Positions 5,627 to 7,426 of a DNA stretch of 7,426 bases are shown here, piece after piece; position 1 is the first letter of the stretch, and each line of letters opens with the position of its first letter. Made by a program: the position numbers and the translations under genes. The notes below the pieces were generated by a model. That model was not told the DNA's origin and ran no database searches. It was given only the letters and a program-made list of their open reading frames with translations. This DNA is from an uncultured Clostridia bacterium (lineage in GTDB: Bacteria > Bacillota > Clostridia > Christensenellales > UBA1242), in assembly GCA_946487985.1 (NCBI GenBank), contig CAMLUY010000049.1, positions 1 through 7,426 of the forward strand, written 5' to 3'.

Positions 5627-7426
5627 CTACAATGCGCTATATTTTTTGTATCCTGTTTTATCTGATGTTGTTTCAACAAAAATTGTGCTGAACTCCTCAG
5701 GCAGTGCCCCGGCCGCGCTTTCTGACACGTACACAGTTGTTGCATATCGTACAAGGTAGCTAGCTGAGTTGATGCTTGAAAGCATGGCCGCAACTGCCTG
5801 ACTGTCAATGGTCACTGTGACAAGGTTGCTGCAACCACTGTACGCATTCTCACCAATGCTGGTTACGCTTGACGGAATGGTAATTTCATTTAAAGATTTG
5901 TTACCTCTAAACGTATAACTATCAATAGTCACAACACTGCTCGGCACTGTAAAGCTTGTATCGGGTTTTCCTGTTGGATATTGCACAAGCGTGGTCATAT
6001 CAGCATCATACAATACGCCGCCAAGTGTGGTGTAGTAATCATTGTCAATGCTGAAAGATGTAAACGTGCTGCCGTAAAATGGATGTGTACCGATGTCTGT
6101 GACTGTTTGCGGAATCACAAGCCCGCCGGTCAAGTTTGTGCAGTTGTTGATAGCCCCCGTGCCAATTGTTTGCAAGTTCGATGGAAGGGTGATCGTTCCT
6201 GTCAAATTTACGCAGCCCTGTATTGCACTGTCGCTTATTTCGACTACCGTTGACGGCACGACGAAGTTTTCCTGAGTTTTGCCGGCTGGGTATTGCAACA
6301 ACTTTGTGACGTCCTTATCGTACCACACGCCATCAACAGCGGTGTAGTTTGGATTGCCCTCATCAACAACGAATGCAGTAAATCTGCAACCTGCAAATGT
6401 TCCCTCTTTTATGCTTGCCGTGCTTGCTGGAATTGTCAATTCACCAGTCAAATTATAGCTGTTGGAAAACACACCAGATCCAATCGTTGTCAGGTTTGGC
6501 GAAAGTGTCAGCGTACCGCGCAAAGCTGTACTGCCTCGAAAAGCGTAGTTGTCAATTGTCAGAACAGTGTCTGGCACGACAAAATTTGTGGTCGCTTTTT
6601 TAGTTGGATATGCAAGCAGGCGGGTCATATCCTTACTGTAAAGTACACCATTGTATGCCGTGAAATAATCATTGCCTGGATCAACAATAAATTCGGTCAG
6701 GCCTTGAAGCGTAAGCCCGCCTTGTCCGATGCTTGTTACGCTTGCTGGTATGTTTAGCGTGCCCGAAATTGATGTACAATTGAAAAATGCGTTGCTGCCT
6801 ATTGTAGTCAATGTTTCTGGCAGCACGATTTCTGTCAACTTTGTACAGTTTGCAAAAGCACTGCCACCAATTTCGGTCAGCCCGTCAGGCAAATTGATGG
6901 TTGTCAGATTTGAACATGTATTAAATGCGCTGCTGCCAATTGATGTGATTGTATCAGGCAATGTCACTGTCTGTATGTTTGAATCATTTGAAAATGTTAT
7001 GTCTCCCACTGATGTGACCGGATAGGTCATGCCGCCGACAGTGTATGAGTCTGGTATTACAATGTTTGAACCGCTGCCTGTGTAGTCATTGATGGTGATG
7101 CCGCCATCGTCATTGAGCACATAGTCTGTCTCATCAAGATTCACTGATTGGCTGAAAGATATTGTTATATTTGAAAGGTCAAAGTTTGTTGTATTGTTCA
7201 CAAAAATTTCAAGCGCTACACTGCCACTGATTGGTGTTGACTCTGTAAGATTTTCAGGCGTGACTGTGCCTTTTTCAATCTTTTCACTGCCTGCGTCAAT
7301 GGAGAATGAAACACCACTAACCGCCGAGTTTGTCCATGACGCCGAGGCAATATATTCATGGGTTGTACCGTCCACAACAAAGTTGATTATGTCAAAGTAG
7401 AGGACAAACGTACCTGTCGTATTGTC
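5627..7426 (-). CDS. BspA-like leucine-rich-repeat protein (3' part; 5' end outside the window)
   Basis: The reading frame stays open to the right edge, so the start lies outside. The GTG at 7373-7375 is not a credible start, because 17 more in-frame codons precede it without a stop. In the window 599 residues are encoded. Residues 1-123 (7426-7058) are Ser/Thr/Asn-rich beta-type sequence, possibly Ig-like. Then come four LRR_5 (BspA/TpLRR) repeats of about 23 residues, LPxxLTxIGxxAFxNCxxL (6961-6692), followed by three long modules of the 106-residue class that combine LRRs with a GVLYxKDMTxLLxYPTGK beta hairpin (see repeat entries). The C-terminus ends in YKKYSAL, with no LPXTG, membrane anchor or dockerin. 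Related proteins are usually secreted or surface-attached and act in adhesion; any signal peptide or anchor here must lie upstream, outside the window. It ends in TAG followed by a terminator. The repeat class is clear; the binding partner is unknown. Confidence 0.9.
   Translation of the reverse strand, partial: DNTTGTFVLYFDIINFVVDGTTHEYIASASWTNSAVSGVSFSIDAGSEKIEKGTVTPENLTESTPISGSVALEIFVNNTTNFDLSNITISFSQSVNLDETDYVLNDDGGITINDYTGSGSNIVIPDSYTVGGMTYPVTSVGDITFSNDSNIQTVTLPDTITSIGSSAFNTCSNLTTINLPDGLTEIGGSAFANCTKLTEIVLPETLTTIGSNAFFNCTSISGTLNIPASVTSIGQGGLTLQGLTEFIVDPGNDYFTAYNGVLYSKDMTRLLAYPTKKATTNFVVPDTVLTIDNYAFRGSTALRGTLTLSPNLTTIGSGVFSNSYNLTGELTIPASTASIKEGTFAGCRFTAFVVDEGNPNYTAVDGVWYDKDVTKLLQYPAGKTQENFVVPSTVVEISDSAIQGCVNLTGTITLPSNLQTIGTGAINNCTNLTGGLVIPQTVTDIGTHPFYGSTFTSFSIDNDYYTTLGGVLYDADMTTLVQYPTGKPDTSFTVPSSVVTIDSYTFRGNKSLNEITIPSSVTSIGENAYSGCSNLVTVTIDSQAVAAMLSSINSASYLVRYATTVYVSESAAGALPEEFSTIFVETTSDKTGYKKYSAL
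5804..6055 (-). repeat. LRR/hairpin module C, shortened
   Basis: The module starts at FSIDNDYYTT and contains GGVLYDADMTTLVQYP, TVPSSVVTIDSYTFRG and IPSSVTSIGENAYSGC. It lacks two residues in the opening loop and the last LRR segments of modules A and B. After it the repeat pattern gives way to the unrelated C-terminal tail. Confidence 0.75.
6056..6373 (-). repeat. LRR/hairpin module B, 106 residues
   Basis: The module starts at FVVDEGNPNY and contains DGVWYDKDVTKLLQYP, VVPSTVVEISDSAIQG, LPSNLQTIGTGAI and IPQTVTDIGTHPF. It is the same length as module A, but diverged in sequence, which points to an old duplication. Confidence 0.85.
6374..6691 (-). repeat. LRR/hairpin module A, 106 residues
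   Basis: The module starts at FIVDPGNDYF and contains NGVLYSKDMTRLLAYP, VVPDTVLTIDNYAFRG, LSPNLTTIGSGVF and IPASTASIKEGTFAGC. It is exactly 106 residues (318 bases) long and aligns without gaps to module B. Confidence 0.85.
6692..6961 (-). repeat. Four consecutive LRR_5 repeats of about 23 residues
   Basis: The units begin LPDTITSIGSSAF, LPDGLTEIGGSAF, LPETLTTIGSNAF and IPASVTSIGQGGL, each followed by a short NC-containing turn. The fourth is degenerate (QGGLTLQG in place of AFxNC). This is the canonical BspA solenoid pattern. Confidence 0.85.

Noticed and set aside
5804..6961. Repeated DNA that could be taken for a CRISPR or satellite array
   Set aside because: The periodicity is at the protein level (23 and 106 residues), in frame, with diverged DNA; it is coding LRR sequence.
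7373..7375. GTG as the start of the LRR protein
   Set aside because: Seventeen in-frame codons precede it to the window edge without a stop, there is no ribosome site, and the protein lacks a signal peptide there; the gene is partial.

Overview
The window looks like a stretch of chromosome from a low-to-moderate GC member of the Bacillota (Firmicutes), probably an uncultured gut or anaerobic lineage. The clues are a Gram-positive type SOS box (GAAC-N5-GTTC) in front of a lexA-like gene, strong AAAGGAGG ribosome binding sites, a DegV/FakB-family lipid-binding protein, TTGATT-N17-TATAAT promoters, and a BspA-type leucine-rich-repeat protein. This assignment is inference; there is no rRNA or other marker that fixes the taxon.

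Layout from left to right. Positions 6-853 (minus strand) hold a two-gene SOS unit: promoter, a 23-bp perfect palindrome containing the SOS box, a LexA-type self-cleaving repressor, and 13 bases after its stop a 64-residue cysteine-rich zinc-ribbon-like protein whose ribosome binding site overlaps the lexA stop codon. The unit may continue past the left edge. Divergently, positions 1008-1946 (plus strand) hold a single DegV-family gene with its own promoter and a strong terminator. Positions 1975-5460 (minus strand) hold a second unit: valS (valyl-tRNA synthetase) from a TTGATT/TATAAT promoter with a leader of only about 15 bases, followed 22 bases later by a YjdF/DUF2238-like integral membrane protein, and closed by a hairpin terminator. 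The two units converge at 1895-2025, where two terminators sit side by side. Positions 5534-7426 (minus strand) hold the 3' part of a long BspA-like LRR surface-type protein, open at the right edge of the window, with three tandem 106-residue-class modules and a long-loop terminator.

Working together: the lexA operon is very probably autoregulated and DNA-damage inducible, which makes the small zinc protein a candidate SOS-regulated gene. valS is housekeeping, and the cotranscribed membrane protein has no evident functional link to it. The LRR protein is an accessory, probably extracellular, adhesion-type protein. I see no CRISPR array, insertion sequence, integrase, tRNA or rRNA. Most of the window is ordinary chromosome, and I found no convincing previously undescribed multi-gene system. 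The most worthwhile item is the uncharacterised zinc-ribbon gene under SOS control together with the Cys-Gly cleavage site of its LexA.
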